Positions 23,173-31,686 of a DNA stretch of 35,269 nt are shown here, in pieces. This DNA is from Dongibacter bovis. GTDB taxonomy: Bacteria > Bacillota > Negativicutes > Selenomonadales > Selenomonadaceae. The stretch lies in contig CACWQW010000028.1 in the NCBI GenBank assembly GCA_902763085.1, positions 1-35,269 on the forward strand, written 5' to 3'. A model generated the notes under the pieces. That model made no database searches, was not told the origin of the DNA, and saw nothing but the letters and a program-made list of their open reading frames with translations. How positions within the stretch are numbered: position 1 is the first letter of the stretch; every line of letters starts with the position of its first letter. The position numbers were made by a program, and so were the translations under genes.

Positions 23173-24090
23173 AGGTGAAGTAGCCGCCCTGGTCGAGGAA
23201 CGCGACGTATTCCTTCACGGCGTCCTCCATCTTGTGGAAGCCCTGGTCGTAGCCTGCTTCCTCGAGATGCGTGCGGTCCGCCTGCGTGTAGTTCTGATAT
23301 TTTCCCTTGAGCACCTCCGGGAAGTCGCGGTAGGCGATCTCGCCCTTGCCCATCGCAGCGATGACGGCGCGCGCGACCTCGTTGTACGTGTGGCTCTCGC
23401 CCGTGCCGCAGTTGTAGATGCCGGACGGCGCGCCGTTCTCCCAGAACCAGAGGTTGACGTTCACGACGTCCTTGACGTAGACGAAGTCGCGGCGCTGCTC
23501 GCCGTCGGCGACGGGCTTGCCGTCAATGGTGCCCCAGCCGCGGAAGAGGTGCGCCTTGCCCGTCTCGTTGATCTGGTTGTAGAGCTGGTAGAAGATGGAC
23601 GCCATCTTCTGTGCGCCTCGGGCATGACCTGGCGCACGTAGCGGTCGAACGCGAGCTTGCTGAACGCATAGGGGTTCAGCGCGTCCTCAGAGGCGTTGCC
23701 CTCGCGGAAGCCGTGAAGCCCCCCGCCGTACGTCGAGGCAGAGGAGGCATAGAGGAACGGGATGCGGTGCTGCAGGCAGAAGTGCAGGAGCGCCTTCGAG
23801 TACTCGTAGTTGACGCGCATCATGAAATTCACGTCGTACTCCATCGTGTCGGAGCAGGCGCCCTCGTGGAACACGGCGTCGATGTCCGTGCCGTCGAAAT
23901 CGTCGTCCTCGATGGATTTCAGGAAATCGTCCTTGTGCTGGTAGTCGATGAACTGCAGGCCGCGCAGGTTCTTGTAGTTCTCGCCGTCCTTGAGGTCATC
24001 GACGACGAGGATGTCCGTGCGCCCGCGGCGGTTGAGTTCCTTGACGATATTGCTGCCGATGAAGCCGGCAGCGCCTGTGACAATGATCAT
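23162..24090 (-). pseudogene. hldD: ADP-L-glycero-D-manno-heptose 6-epimerase, broken by an internal 3n+1 deletion
   Basis: The enzyme turns ADP-D,D-heptose into ADP-L,D-heptose. The first frame has the NAD-binding [10 protein letters not shown], the EGACSD motif, SSASTYGG and the catalytic YAFSK, and runs to [12 protein letters not shown]. At 23612/23613 the family sequence jumps to [17 protein letters not shown] in another frame and continues to the end (YFTYGD). Compared with E. coli HldD, the block holding the GFRYFNVYGPRE motif, about 20 residues, is absent. Counting retained bases gives about 58 nt, length 3n+1; restoring it would give 328 residues. Each half is otherwise well conserved. 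AGGAGG precedes the ATG 24090. As read here the gene cannot make the full enzyme. Confidence 0.88.
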
Positions 24091-24120
24091 GATGGGTTCC
24101 TCCTCTTTTGCAGTGCTTCC

Positions 24121-25110
24121 TTATTCTTCGAGCGCCCGCAGCGCGGCGAGCAGCTCCGGGCGGCTCACGGCGTACGTGCCGAGTTTCGCGACGACGACAC
24201 TCGCCGCGAGGTTCGCGAGGAACGCGCTCGCGGCGCTCGACAGCCCGCCCGCGAGGCCCGCGGCGAAGACGGCGATGACCGTATCGCCGGCACCGGAGAC
24301 GTCGAAGACCTCCTGCGCGCGCGTCGGGATGTGCGTCGTCTTCCCGTCCTGCACGAGCGAGAGCCCCGCCTCGGAGCGCGTGGCGATGACGTTCTTGATC
24401 TTGTACTTCCGCATGACGTAGTGCGCCGCGCGCTCGACGGCCTCGTCCTTGTTGCGGATGGGCTCTAGAAGCACCTCGTTGATCTCCTTGAGGTTCGGCG
24501 TAATGTAGTCCGCATGCTCGTACTTCGTCCAGTTCGTCCCCTTCGGGTCGATGATGACGGGGACGCCGTGCGCGTGCGCCGCGCGGATGATCGCCTGGCA
24601 GTCGTGCTGCGTGCAGGCGCCCTTGCCGTAGTCGGAGATGATGAGCGCGTCGAGGCTCTCGTTGAGCTTCTGCTCGATGTAGTTCTGCAGGCGCTCGCGA
24701 TACGTGGGCGCGGGCGGCGTGACCTCCTCAAAGTCGAGCCGCAGCATCTGCTGGTGGCCGCCGATGACGCGCAGTTTCGTCGTCGTCGGTTGGTTCGTGT
24801 GCACGAGGCCGCGGAAGTCGATGCCGCGTGCCGTCAGGCGCTCCTCGAGGCTCTGGCAGTGGTAGTCCTCGCCAACGAAGCCAGCGAGGCTCGTCTGACA
24901 GCCGAGCAGCGCGAGGTTGTGCGCGACGTTCGCCGCGCCGCCGAGCGTCTCCTTCGTCGAGAGCACATGCGTAATGGGCACCGGCGCCTCAGGCGAGATG
25001 CGCGTGACCTCGCCGTAGTAGTATTTGTCGAGCATCACGTCGCCGACGACGAGGATGTTGCATTTCTGCGTCGCCTCCGCGACGAACGCGTAGAGTTGTT
25101 CCTTGTCCAT
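24121..25110 (-). CDS. rfaE1: Heptose-7-phosphate kinase (RfaE1/HldE N-domain), copy 2
   Basis: A 329-residue PfkB-type sugar kinase that phosphorylates D-glycero-D-manno-heptose 7-phosphate at C1. LVVGDVMLDKYYYGEVTRISPEAPVPI (20-46) is the RfaE signature, GGAANVAHNLALLG the substrate site, ISDYGKGA, the PNLKEINEV block, and DVSGAGDTVIAVFA the C-terminal anion hole with catalytic Asp. It is an isolated kinase domain; the adenylyltransferase half is the separate gene at 27367-27843. A second kinase of the same family lies at 27889-28896. AGAGG precedes the ATG. Confidence 0.92.
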   Translation of the reverse strand: MDKEQLYAFVAEATQKCNILVVGDVMLDKYYYGEVTRISPEAPVPITHVLSTKETLGGAANVAHNLALLGCQTSLAGFVGEDYHCQSLEERLTARGIDFRGLVHTNQPTTTKLRVIGGHQQMLRLDFEEVTPPAPTYRERLQNYIEQKLNESLDALIISDYGKGACTQHDCQAIIRAAHAHGVPVIIDPKGTNWTKYEHADYITPNLKEINEVLLEPIRNKDEAVERAAHYVMRKYKIKNVIATRSEAGLSLVQDGKTTHIPTRAQEVFDVSGAGDTVIAVFAAGLAGGLSSAASAFLANLAASVVVAKLGTYAVSRPELLAALRALEE

Positions 25111-25137
25111 CTTGTACCTCTGCCTTTCCAGAACGTA

Positions 25138-26277
25138 TCAAAGCGCGATGACGCGGCAGGCGTGGCTGCCCTCTGCCTGCCGCGGCAGGTCGCGCGCGGG
25201 ACGGCCGCCGTACGCCGCGAGGAGCTCGTGGACGTACTTCATGACGACGTCCACGGGGATGTGCTTCATGCACGCCATGTGGTCCGCGCCCTGCCGCGGG
25301 CAGTCATGGATGCCGCAGGGGTGGCAGGGCTCCGGCGTCTTGATGAGGATGTCCTTCGCGTCGTAGGGGTAAAAGGTCGGCACGGGGCTCGCGCCGAACA
25401 TCGTGACGATGGGGACGTTCATCGCGACGCCGACGTGCATGGGGCCGGAGTCCGTCGTGAGGAAGAGACTCGACCGCTCGAGGAGCCCCGCGAGCACGGC
25501 GAGGCTCACCTCGCCCGTCAGCACGTGCAGCTGCGGGCTCTCCCGCTCCGCCATCGCCGCCGTGCAGGCAGCGACGAGCGCGACGTCCGTCGGCCCGCCG
25601 AGGAAGAGCACGTCACATCCCTCGCGGATGAGCTGGTCCGCGCAGGCGGCGAAGTAGTCCGCGGGCCAGCGCTTCGTCGCCCAGCTCGCGCCGATGTTGA
25701 ACGCGACGACGGGCCCCGCCGCGCCGCCGCGCGCGACGCGCTCACGCCAGAGGCGATCGGCCTCTGCCTCCGCGTCAGCGGGCAGCCACATCTCGAGGCC
25801 GCGGTCGTCGATACACGTGACGCCGACCGCCTCGCGCAGGACGTCGAGATGGCAGAGCACCTGGTGCTTCACACGGTCCGGCGGCGTGTCCGCCATCGCG
25901 TTGTTCGGCAGCGCCTGATCGAAGAAGCGGCGGAAGAAGGGCTGCGCGTAGCCGACGATGCGCCGCGCGCCGGAAAAGGCCGCGATGGCGCTCGCGCGCT
26001 CGTTGCGGTGCAGGTTGATGACGAGGTCGAAATGGCGCCTGCGGATGCGGCGGATAAAGCGCACGAGCGCGAGCAGCCCCTGATCCGCGCCGTGCTTGTC
26101 GATGAGCAGACATTCGTCGATGTTCCTATTGCAGCGCACGAGGTCGCCGAGAGGCTTATCCGTGAGCAGCGTGATCTTCGCGTCCGGGTAGTTTTCGCGC
26201 AGCGTGCGCAGCGCCGGCGTCACGAGCATGAGGTCGCCGATATGCATGGTGTTGATGACGAGGATCGTTCGGTACAT
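25138..26277 (-). CDS. GT9 LPS heptosyltransferase (WaaF-like)
   Basis: A 379-residue GT9 glycosyltransferase that probably adds heptose to the LPS inner core. MYRTILVINTMHIGDLMLVTPALRTL, RIVGYAQPFFRRFF, VVAFNIGASWATKRWPADYF and LFLTTDSGPMHVGVAMNVPIVTMFG are family hallmarks. PCHPCGIHDCPRQGADHMACM forms a C-terminal cysteine cluster. ATG 26277 is chosen because GGAAAGGA lies about 8 nt upstream. It follows the WaaC-like gene after 61 nt within the heptose operon. Which heptose position it fills is not deducible; the position in the operon suggests heptosyltransferase II. Confidence 0.9.
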   Translation of the reverse strand: MYRTILVINTMHIGDLMLVTPALRTLRENYPDAKITLLTDKPLGDLVRCNRNIDECLLIDKHGADQGLLALVRFIRRIRRRHFDLVINLHRNERASAIAAFSGARRIVGYAQPFFRRFFDQALPNNAMADTPPDRVKHQVLCHLDVLREAVGVTCIDDRGLEMWLPADAEAEADRLWRERVARGGAAGPVVAFNIGASWATKRWPADYFAACADQLIREGCDVLFLGGPTDVALVAACTAAMAERESPQLHVLTGEVSLAVLAGLLERSSLFLTTDSGPMHVGVAMNVPIVTMFGASPVPTFYPYDAKDILIKTPEPCHPCGIHDCPRQGADHMACMKHIPVDVVMKYVHELLAAYGGRPARDLPRQAEGSHACRVIAL

Positions 26278-26338
26278 CGAGACATTCCTTTCCTTAGGGC
26301 CCTGCCGACCCTTGTTCCCCTGTGCGCTCCCCACCGCT

Positions 26339-27370
26339 TTAGGCGCGCGGGAGCAGGCGCTCCAGATGCTTTTCCACCTGCGCCGGCGCGATGGCGGCGA
26401 GGCAGTCGAGCCCCTTGGGGCAGGCGCGCTTCATGCACTCCCTGCAGGGATGGTCCGCTACGATGACATGCTCCATCTGCCCGTAGAGCCCCGTGCGCGC
26501 CGGATACGTCGGGCCCATGAGCATGATGGTCTGTGCGCCGAGCCCCGACGCGAGGTGCGTCGGTCCCGTGTCGCCGCCGACGACGCACGCCGCGCGTGAG
26601 AAGACGAAGGCGAGCTGCTCCAGGCTCAGCCGGCCGACGAGGTTCACGGGCGGAACCTCCATCGCGCGCTCGATGCGCGCTGCCGTCTGCGCCTCGACGG
26701 CGCCGCTGCCGACGAGCAGGGGGATGGTTCCCCGCTCGTAGAGCCAGTCCGCGAGCGCCGCGAAATGCGCCGCCGGCCAGCACTTCGTCGGCCAGCTCGC
26801 GCCCACGATGAGCGCGGCGTAGGGCGTCCCCGCCCGGGCGCCCGCCTGCGCGAGCAGCGCGCGCGCCGCTCTCTGTGCCCGCTCCGGCACGGTGATGGGC
26901 ATGCGCACCTCGCGCACGGCGCAGCCGACGGCGCGCGCCGTATCGAGGTAGCGCTCGATGACGTGCGCCTGCGCGTGCGGCCCGATCACGGGCCTTGAGA
27001 TGAGCGCGCTGCCCTCGCGCATGTTCCACATGCCGTATTTCTGCCCCTTCGGCGCGTCAGCGAGCCAGGCGATCGCCGCGGACTTGAAGAGCCCCTGCAG
27101 GTCGAGCACGACGTCGTAGCGGCGCGATCGCACCTTCGCCTTGAGCGGGCCGAACTCCCTCAGGAAGCCGCCCAAGGAGCGGAATTCCTTCTTCTTGAAG
27201 ACGATGATCTCATCGACGCAGTCGTCCATCGCCACGATGTCATAGGCCGGCGGCTCCACGACCCAGGTGAGGTGCGCCTCCGGGTACGTCTCCTTGATGG
27301 CGTAGGAAACGGGGAGCGCGTGGATGACATCCCCGATCGAGCTGAGCTTGACGATGAGGACATTCTTCAT
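26339..27370 (-). CDS. waaC: LPS heptosyltransferase I-like protein
   Basis: A 343-residue GT9 protein. MKNVLIVKLSSIGDVIHALPVSYAI is the N-terminal signature of WaaC, which adds the first heptose to Kdo. VLDLQGLFKSAAIAWLADAP and YGMWNMREGSALISRP also fit, and CVVGGDTGPTHLASGLGAQTIMLMG forms the nucleotide-sugar site. PCRECMKRACPKGLDCL is a C-terminal cysteine cluster shared with the other GT9 proteins here. The ATG overlaps the rfaE2 stop by 4 nt (ATGA). Confidence 0.9.
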   Translation of the reverse strand: MKNVLIVKLSSIGDVIHALPVSYAIKETYPEAHLTWVVEPPAYDIVAMDDCVDEIIVFKKKEFRSLGGFLREFGPLKAKVRSRRYDVVLDLQGLFKSAAIAWLADAPKGQKYGMWNMREGSALISRPVIGPHAQAHVIERYLDTARAVGCAVREVRMPITVPERAQRAARALLAQAGARAGTPYAALIVGASWPTKCWPAAHFAALADWLYERGTIPLLVGSGAVEAQTAARIERAMEVPPVNLVGRLSLEQLAFVFSRAACVVGGDTGPTHLASGLGAQTIMLMGPTYPARTGLYGQMEHVIVADHPCRECMKRACPKGLDCLAAIAPAQVEKHLERLLPRA

Positions 27371-27843
27371 GGCCGCCGCGCTCCCTCCTGGATCTTCTCG
27401 ATGACATGCGTCGTCGAGCGGCCCGCGACCATCGGGACGAACGCCACGCGGCCGCCCCAGCGCGCCACGACATCCGCCTCCGGCAGCGGCTTTCCCTCGT
27501 AATCCGCGCCCTTGACGTAGACGTCGGGGTGGACCTTCTCGATGATGGCTTCTGCCGTCCTCTCGCCGAAGAGTACGACGTAGTCGACGGCGCGCAGGGC
27601 GCCGACGACCTCCGCGCGGTCCTGCTCGCAGTTGATGGGGCGCGCCGGCCCCTTGTTCTCGCGCACGGAGGCATCGGTGTTGAGCCCGAGCACGAGGATG
27701 TCGCCGTATGACTTCGCCTGCTCGAGATAGCGCACATGACCCGCGTGCAGGATGTCAAAGCAGCCGTTCGTGAAGACGATGGTCGCGCCCGCCTCGCGCA
27801 GTGTCGCGCAAAAAGAGGCAATCTTATCGGCATGTATCAGCAT
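27367..27843 (-). CDS. rfaE2: Heptose 1-phosphate adenylyltransferase (RfaE2/HldE C-domain)
   Basis: A 158-residue nucleotidyltransferase that joins AMP to D-glycero-beta-D-manno-heptose 1-phosphate to give ADP-heptose. VFTNGCFDILHAGHVRYL (23-40) holds the H33-X-G-H36 nucleotide-binding motif. VGLNTDASVRENKGPARPI follows, and VKGADYEGKPLPEADVV and GRSTTHVIEKI are typical. It is a stand-alone domain. GGGAAAG precedes the ATG. It starts 45 nt after the stop of the rfaE1 copy at 27889. Confidence 0.95.
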   Translation of the reverse strand: MLIHADKIASFCATLREAGATIVFTNGCFDILHAGHVRYLEQAKSYGDILVLGLNTDASVRENKGPARPINCEQDRAEVVGALRAVDYVVLFGERTAEAIIEKVHPDVYVKGADYEGKPLPEADVVARWGGRVAFVPMVAGRSTTHVIEKIQEGARRP

Positions 27844-27888
27844 TTCTTTCCCTCCGTCTGTGCTCGTAATGCCTGCGGCGATGCCGCC

Positions 27889-28896
27889 TCACTCCGCCAC
27901 ATTGCCCTGCGCGGCAAGCGCAAAAGAGAGCTCCGCCGCGCTCACGGTCGCCGTGCCGAGCTTGCGCACGGCGATGCCGCTCGCGACGTTGCTGAGGCGC
28001 GCGGCCTCCGGCGCCTCGATGCCCGCCGCGAGGGCGAGGATGACGGTCGCGACGCAGGTATCGCCCGCGCCGGAGACGTCGTAGACCTCGCTCTTGTCGC
28101 TCACGGGGATGTCCGTGACCGTACCGTCACGCGAGAAAAGCATCATGCCCTTCTCGCCGCGCGTGACGAGCACGCCGTCCGCGGAAAGCTCCTTGAGGAG
28201 CTCGCGCCCCGCGGCCACGAGAGCCGCCTCATCCGACAGCTCCCGCCCGACAGCCGCCGCGAGCTCCGCGTCGTTCTGTTTGACATAGCCGATGTCGCGG
28301 AACCGCCGGATGTCGTAGCGCGAATCGACGATGCTCGGCAGGCCATGCTCGCGGGCGTAGCCGATGAGCTTGTCCTTGACCGCCTCCGTGATCGTCCCGG
28401 AGCCGTAGTCGGAGAGCACGATGCCCTCCATCTGCGGCAGGATCGCATCGAGGTAACGCAGCATCTCGCCCTCCGTCTCGCGCCGCATCGGCGCGTGGCT
28501 CTCTCTGTCGAGGCGCACGATCTGCTGGCTGACCGTCGCGCGGCCGCCCGCGATGATGCGCGTCTTCGAGATCGTCGGCCGGCCGCCGTCCGTGAGCAAT
28601 CCCTCCGTGTGGACGCCCTTGCCCGCGAGGATGTCACGGAGTCCCTGCGCTGCGGCATCGTCGCCGAGCAGGCCGACGGCGTAGACGCTGCCGCCGAGCG
28701 TCTGCGCGTTGTGCGCGACATTTGCCGCGCCGCCCGCGACGATTCTTTCGCCCGCCTGCTCGAGCACGAGCACAGGCGCCTCGCGCGAGATGCGCGAGAT
28801 GCGCCCATCGATATAGATATCCGCCACCATGTCCCCGATGACGAGGATGCGGCGCCCCGCCAGGCGCTTCACGAGCTCAGCAGTTTCCCTTCCCAT
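27889..28896 (-). CDS. rfaE1: Heptose-7-phosphate kinase (RfaE1), copy 1
   Basis: A 335-residue PfkB-family kinase. ILVIGDMVADIYIDGRISRISREAPVLVLE (17-46) and GGAANVAHNAQTLGG are the RfaE1 signatures, DYGSGTIT and DVSGAGDTCVATVILALAAG form the active-site end. It is clearly diverged from the second kinase at 24121 and is not a fresh duplication. Because it directly precedes rfaE2 it may be the operon's original kinase; the two may act on different heptose isomers, which is speculation. ATG 28896 is chosen because AGGAGAGAG lies upstream; the lptD-like stop codon overlaps this site. Confidence 0.9.
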   Translation of the reverse strand: MGRETAELVKRLAGRRILVIGDMVADIYIDGRISRISREAPVLVLEQAGERIVAGGAANVAHNAQTLGGSVYAVGLLGDDAAAQGLRDILAGKGVHTEGLLTDGGRPTISKTRIIAGGRATVSQQIVRLDRESHAPMRRETEGEMLRYLDAILPQMEGIVLSDYGSGTITEAVKDKLIGYAREHGLPSIVDSRYDIRRFRDIGYVKQNDAELAAAVGRELSDEAALVAAGRELLKELSADGVLVTRGEKGMMLFSRDGTVTDIPVSDKSEVYDVSGAGDTCVATVILALAAGIEAPEAARLSNVASGIAVRKLGTATVSAAELSFALAAQGNVAE

Positions 28897-28907
28897 CGTC
28901 TCTCTCC

Positions 28908-30455
28908 TCACCACGGCGTGAACTGCCACTGCACCTTCCAAGTATCCTGCTTCGAGCGATAGCGCAGGATGAGCTGCGTGCAGTGGAAATCATGGAACCA
29001 GTAATAATCGACATCATGCAGCTCGCCTCTCTGCGCGTTCCACTCGAGCGCCGCCGCCACGCGGTCTCGGTCCGTGATGCGGTAGCTGAGTCCCGTCTGG
29101 ATCTTCTGCGAATAGTCATCGAGATCGAAGTCGAAGAGCGAGTTCTGCGTGTTGTTCTTGCTGTAACTGTACGCCGCGTAGCCCGCCCAGCGCCGGTCGA
29201 ACTCCTTCAGGAGCCCCGCGTCGAACGTGAGGCCCTTGACCGTCGAGTCGTCGTAGCTCTCCTTCGTGATCGTGTATCCCGTGCCGAGCGTCAGAACCCA
29301 GCCGTGGAAGACGATCGGGTTGCGGCTGAGGCCGAAGCTGTAGACGGTATGCGTACTCTCGATGTCATTCACCGTGTTCGACCAGCGGCCGATACGATAG
29401 CCGAGGCCATACGAGAACGGCGTGCCCTTGATCGCGTGGCCGTACGTCCAGTCGAGGTTCGGCTTGCGGCGCACCCAGTTGTCGTCGCTGTCCTCGAAGT
29501 AGCCGTACGAGAGCGAGAGCGTACCCGCCTTCTTCGTCGTCCAGTTGAGGTCGCCGTAGCTCCGTCCGCCGTGCTTCGTATCCACATAGAGATGCTCATG
29601 CGTCCACACGCGGTTCGCAACGGGCTGCGATAGATCCTGCTTGAGCCAGACACCCGAGTCCTTGCTGTAACCGATGCGCGGCAGCCGCCTGGAGTCATCT
29701 CCCTTCGAGAGATCGCTCACGTAGCGGTCGCGCGCGTAGAGCACCGTGCCTTTGACCCAGAACTTCGCCTTGTAGAGGACCATCTTGTCGTTCGGGAAAA
29801 TCTCAATGCGGTCGGCGCTCAGGTGGTAGTCCGGGCGGATCGCGCCGCACTTTGTCGTCGTGCCGTCGTAGATGACAATGCGGTCGGGGTAGAACTCGAA
29901 CTTCTTGCCCGAGACGTACTGATGGTCGACCTTGCCCTTCGCGCGCTCCATCGAGCCCGTCTTCGCGCCGTAGCGGTAGAACGCGCGGTAGCCGTCGAGT
30001 TCCACGCGCGACTGCCCCGGCGTGAGCTGGACCACATGCGCCTTGCCAGGGAGCTCGACCTGCTGCTTCTGCAGGTTGCCGCGCACGCTGTCCGGCGAGT
30101 CGAACGCATGGCCGTCGAGCTGCACGATGTGCACCTTGCCGACCGCCGTGAACTCCCCCGTCGTCTGATCGTACGTGAGCTCGTCCCCCTCGAAGGACGC
30201 GGGCGCCGGCTGGCTGGGATCCACGGGGTAACGCAGGTGCTGCTGCATTTCCTGCGTCTCTATGACGACCTTCTTCTGCGCCTCCGAGAGCTGGTTCTCC
30301 CGCTCCAGACGGTGCCGGTTCTCGAGGAAATCGAGGCGGCTTATGCCCGCATCGCTCGAACCTCGGTACGCCGCCTGCACCGTCCCAGGCAGGAAGAGCC
30401 CCGCCGCCATGAGGCTGAGACAGAGGGAAACCTGTTTTCGTGTCAACGATTTCAT
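28908..30455 (-). CDS. LptD-like outer membrane LPS assembly protein
   Basis: A 515-residue exported protein. Residues 1-28 are a signal peptide (cut after VQA). Residues 85-200 form an OstA/LptA-like beta-jellyroll with repeated FEGDELTYDQTTGEFTAVGKV-like strands. The remaining 300 residues are alternating aromatic beta-strands ending in WKVQWQFTPW, a beta-barrel with a C-terminal aromatic residue. It is shorter than proteobacterial LptD (about 780), as is normal for Negativicutes, and no LptE is seen. It should insert LPS in the outer leaflet. It heads the heptose operon and has its own promoter. AGGAG lies 12 nt before the ATG. Confidence 0.82.
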   Translation of the reverse strand: MKSLTRKQVSLCLSLMAAGLFLPGTVQAAYRGSSDAGISRLDFLENRHRLERENQLSEAQKKVVIETQEMQQHLRYPVDPSQPAPASFEGDELTYDQTTGEFTAVGKVHIVQLDGHAFDSPDSVRGNLQKQQVELPGKAHVVQLTPGQSRVELDGYRAFYRYGAKTGSMERAKGKVDHQYVSGKKFEFYPDRIVIYDGTTTKCGAIRPDYHLSADRIEIFPNDKMVLYKAKFWVKGTVLYARDRYVSDLSKGDDSRRLPRIGYSKDSGVWLKQDLSQPVANRVWTHEHLYVDTKHGGRSYGDLNWTTKKAGTLSLSYGYFEDSDDNWVRRKPNLDWTYGHAIKGTPFSYGLGYRIGRWSNTVNDIESTHTVYSFGLSRNPIVFHGWVLTLGTGYTITKESYDDSTVKGLTFDAGLLKEFDRRWAGYAAYSYSKNNTQNSLFDFDLDDYSQKIQTGLSYRITDRDRVAAALEWNAQRGELHDVDYYWFHDFHCTQLILRYRSKQDTWKVQWQFTPW

Positions 30456-30543
30456 AGATATATGACGCTCCTATTCCTGCGCAGCTTCCGCCCGCGCCCC
30501 GCGCGGGAGACGCCGGAACTTCCTATCAAACATACTCTGTTCA

Positions 30544-30572
30544 TTTTATAACATCGCGGGACTTGTTGCAAC
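30544..30572 (-). promoter_or_regulatory. Promoter of the lptD-heptose operon
   Basis: On the minus strand TTGCAA (30572-30567), 17-bp spacer, TAAAAT (30549-30544). It lies between the terminator of the preceding gene and the LptD-like gene. No terminator is seen before 22560, so eight genes may be cotranscribed. Confidence 0.78.
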
Positions 30573-30593
30573 TGCAAGCACCGCTCGAACGCA

Positions 30594-30621
30594 AAAGCGG
30601 AGAGGCTTCTGCCTCCCCGCC
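30594..30621 (-). terminator. Terminator after the exported repeat protein
   Basis: GCGGAGAGGC (30598-30607) pairs with GCCTCCCCGC (30612-30621), one G-U, 4-nt loop, followed on the minus strand by TTTT. Confidence 0.8.
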
Positions 30622-30638
30622 AAGAGATATGCCCCGCC

Positions 30639-31568
30639 TCACTGTGCGGCGAGCGTCGTCGTGACGCCGTAGAGCTGCGTGTCGCTCTTCGTCTGGATGT
30701 ACATCTCCGTGCCCGCCGGCAGGTCGATGTCCTTGCCCTTGACGAACGCGCCGCCGATGACGCCGATCGGGCCGAGCACGATGATGCCCGCGAGGCTCGC
30801 GCCCGCCGCCATCGCGTACTGCTTCATCTCATCCTCCGCTTCCTTGCCGACGTAGCAGTCGACGAGCGTGCCGTCCATCGACTTCACCTGGTAGTCGGTG
30901 AGCTCGAGCTTCGCGTTGCGGCCGAAGTTGCGCGCCTGCTGCACCTTCGCGACGACTGCCGTGCCCGGCTCGCCCTTCGCGAAGACGAGCCTGCCGTCGA
31001 CGATGACGTCCTCAGCGACCTGGAAGCGCACCATATCGCCCTTCTTGACGTTCTTCGACGTCACCTCATCCGTGAGCGCCACCTTGACGAGCGTGTTGCC
31101 CGTCACCGTCGTGAGCTCGATCGGCAGGGTGTTCGCGCCGAACGCGAAGTCCGCGAGCTTCCGGATGCGCGCCTGGTACGTGCCCTCGCTCGTCTTGCCG
31201 CTGACCTCCGTCTCCATGTCGGTCACGCGCGTCTCGACGGGCTTCGCGCTCACCTCGTGGCGGATCGTCCATTCGATGCCGTTGAGCTCCGCGAGCAGCG
31301 ACGGCGCGCCGGCGTTCTCGTAGAGGCTACTGTAGATCGCGTTCGTGCGCGCCATCATCGAGCCCGTACGGTGCTTGCCGTCGTAGTCCTTCTCGAGCTT
31401 GTTGATGCGCTCCATGATCGAGCCCGTCTGCGGCTGGCCGTACGTGTCGCCCTCGACCATCTCGAGCTTCGCCTGCACGGTCTCCGGCGTCGCCGCCACG
31501 GCGGAGCCCATCGTCGATACGAGAAAGACCGCGCTGAGGAGCACGCTCAGGAATTTCTTGCCTTGCAT
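30639..31568 (-). CDS. Exported protein with short GS-R repeats, unknown function
   Basis: A 309-residue exported protein I recognise only as a Negativicutes-type hypothetical. Residues 1-26 are a signal peptide (cut after AVA). A repeat of about 20 residues with the pattern [YDS]G-X4-G-[ST]-X3-R occurs at 43-59 (YGQPQTGSIMERINKLE), 63-79 (DGKHRTGSMMARTNAIY) and 123-139 (SGKTSEGTYQARIRKLA). Residues 150-250 look like a beta-rich domain (GDMVRFQVAEDVIVDGRLVF, then GTAVVAKV). A glycine-rich hydrophobic stretch lies at 256-285 (AMAAGASLAGIIVLGPIGVIGG). The location is probably periplasm or outer membrane. AGGAGGAAC precedes the ATG. The CDF exporter gene is 118 nt upstream. Confidence 0.75.
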   Translation of the reverse strand: MQGKKFLSVLLSAVFLVSTMGSAVAATPETVQAKLEMVEGDTYGQPQTGSIMERINKLEKDYDGKHRTGSMMARTNAIYSSLYENAGAPSLLAELNGIEWTIRHEVSAKPVETRVTDMETEVSGKTSEGTYQARIRKLADFAFGANTLPIELTTVTGNTLVKVALTDEVTSKNVKKGDMVRFQVAEDVIVDGRLVFAKGEPGTAVVAKVQQARNFGRNAKLELTDYQVKSMDGTLVDCYVGKEAEDEMKQYAMAAGASLAGIIVLGPIGVIGGAFVKGKDIDLPAGTEMYIQTKSDTQLYGVTTTLAAQ

Positions 31569-31686
31569 GGATCGTTCCTCCTGTTCTTCATTGCAACTGC
31601 TTATGGATGCTTTTCGTCGCCATCACAGCTTCTATATTCGCGTTTCCGCGAGGAAATCCTGCTTCCATACGAAAGATTACCGCGCG

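Noticed and set aside
24121..28896. Recent tandem duplication of the heptose kinase gene
   Set aside because: The two proteins share family motifs only; their nucleotide sequences and many surface residues differ, so an old paralogy or separate origins is more likely.
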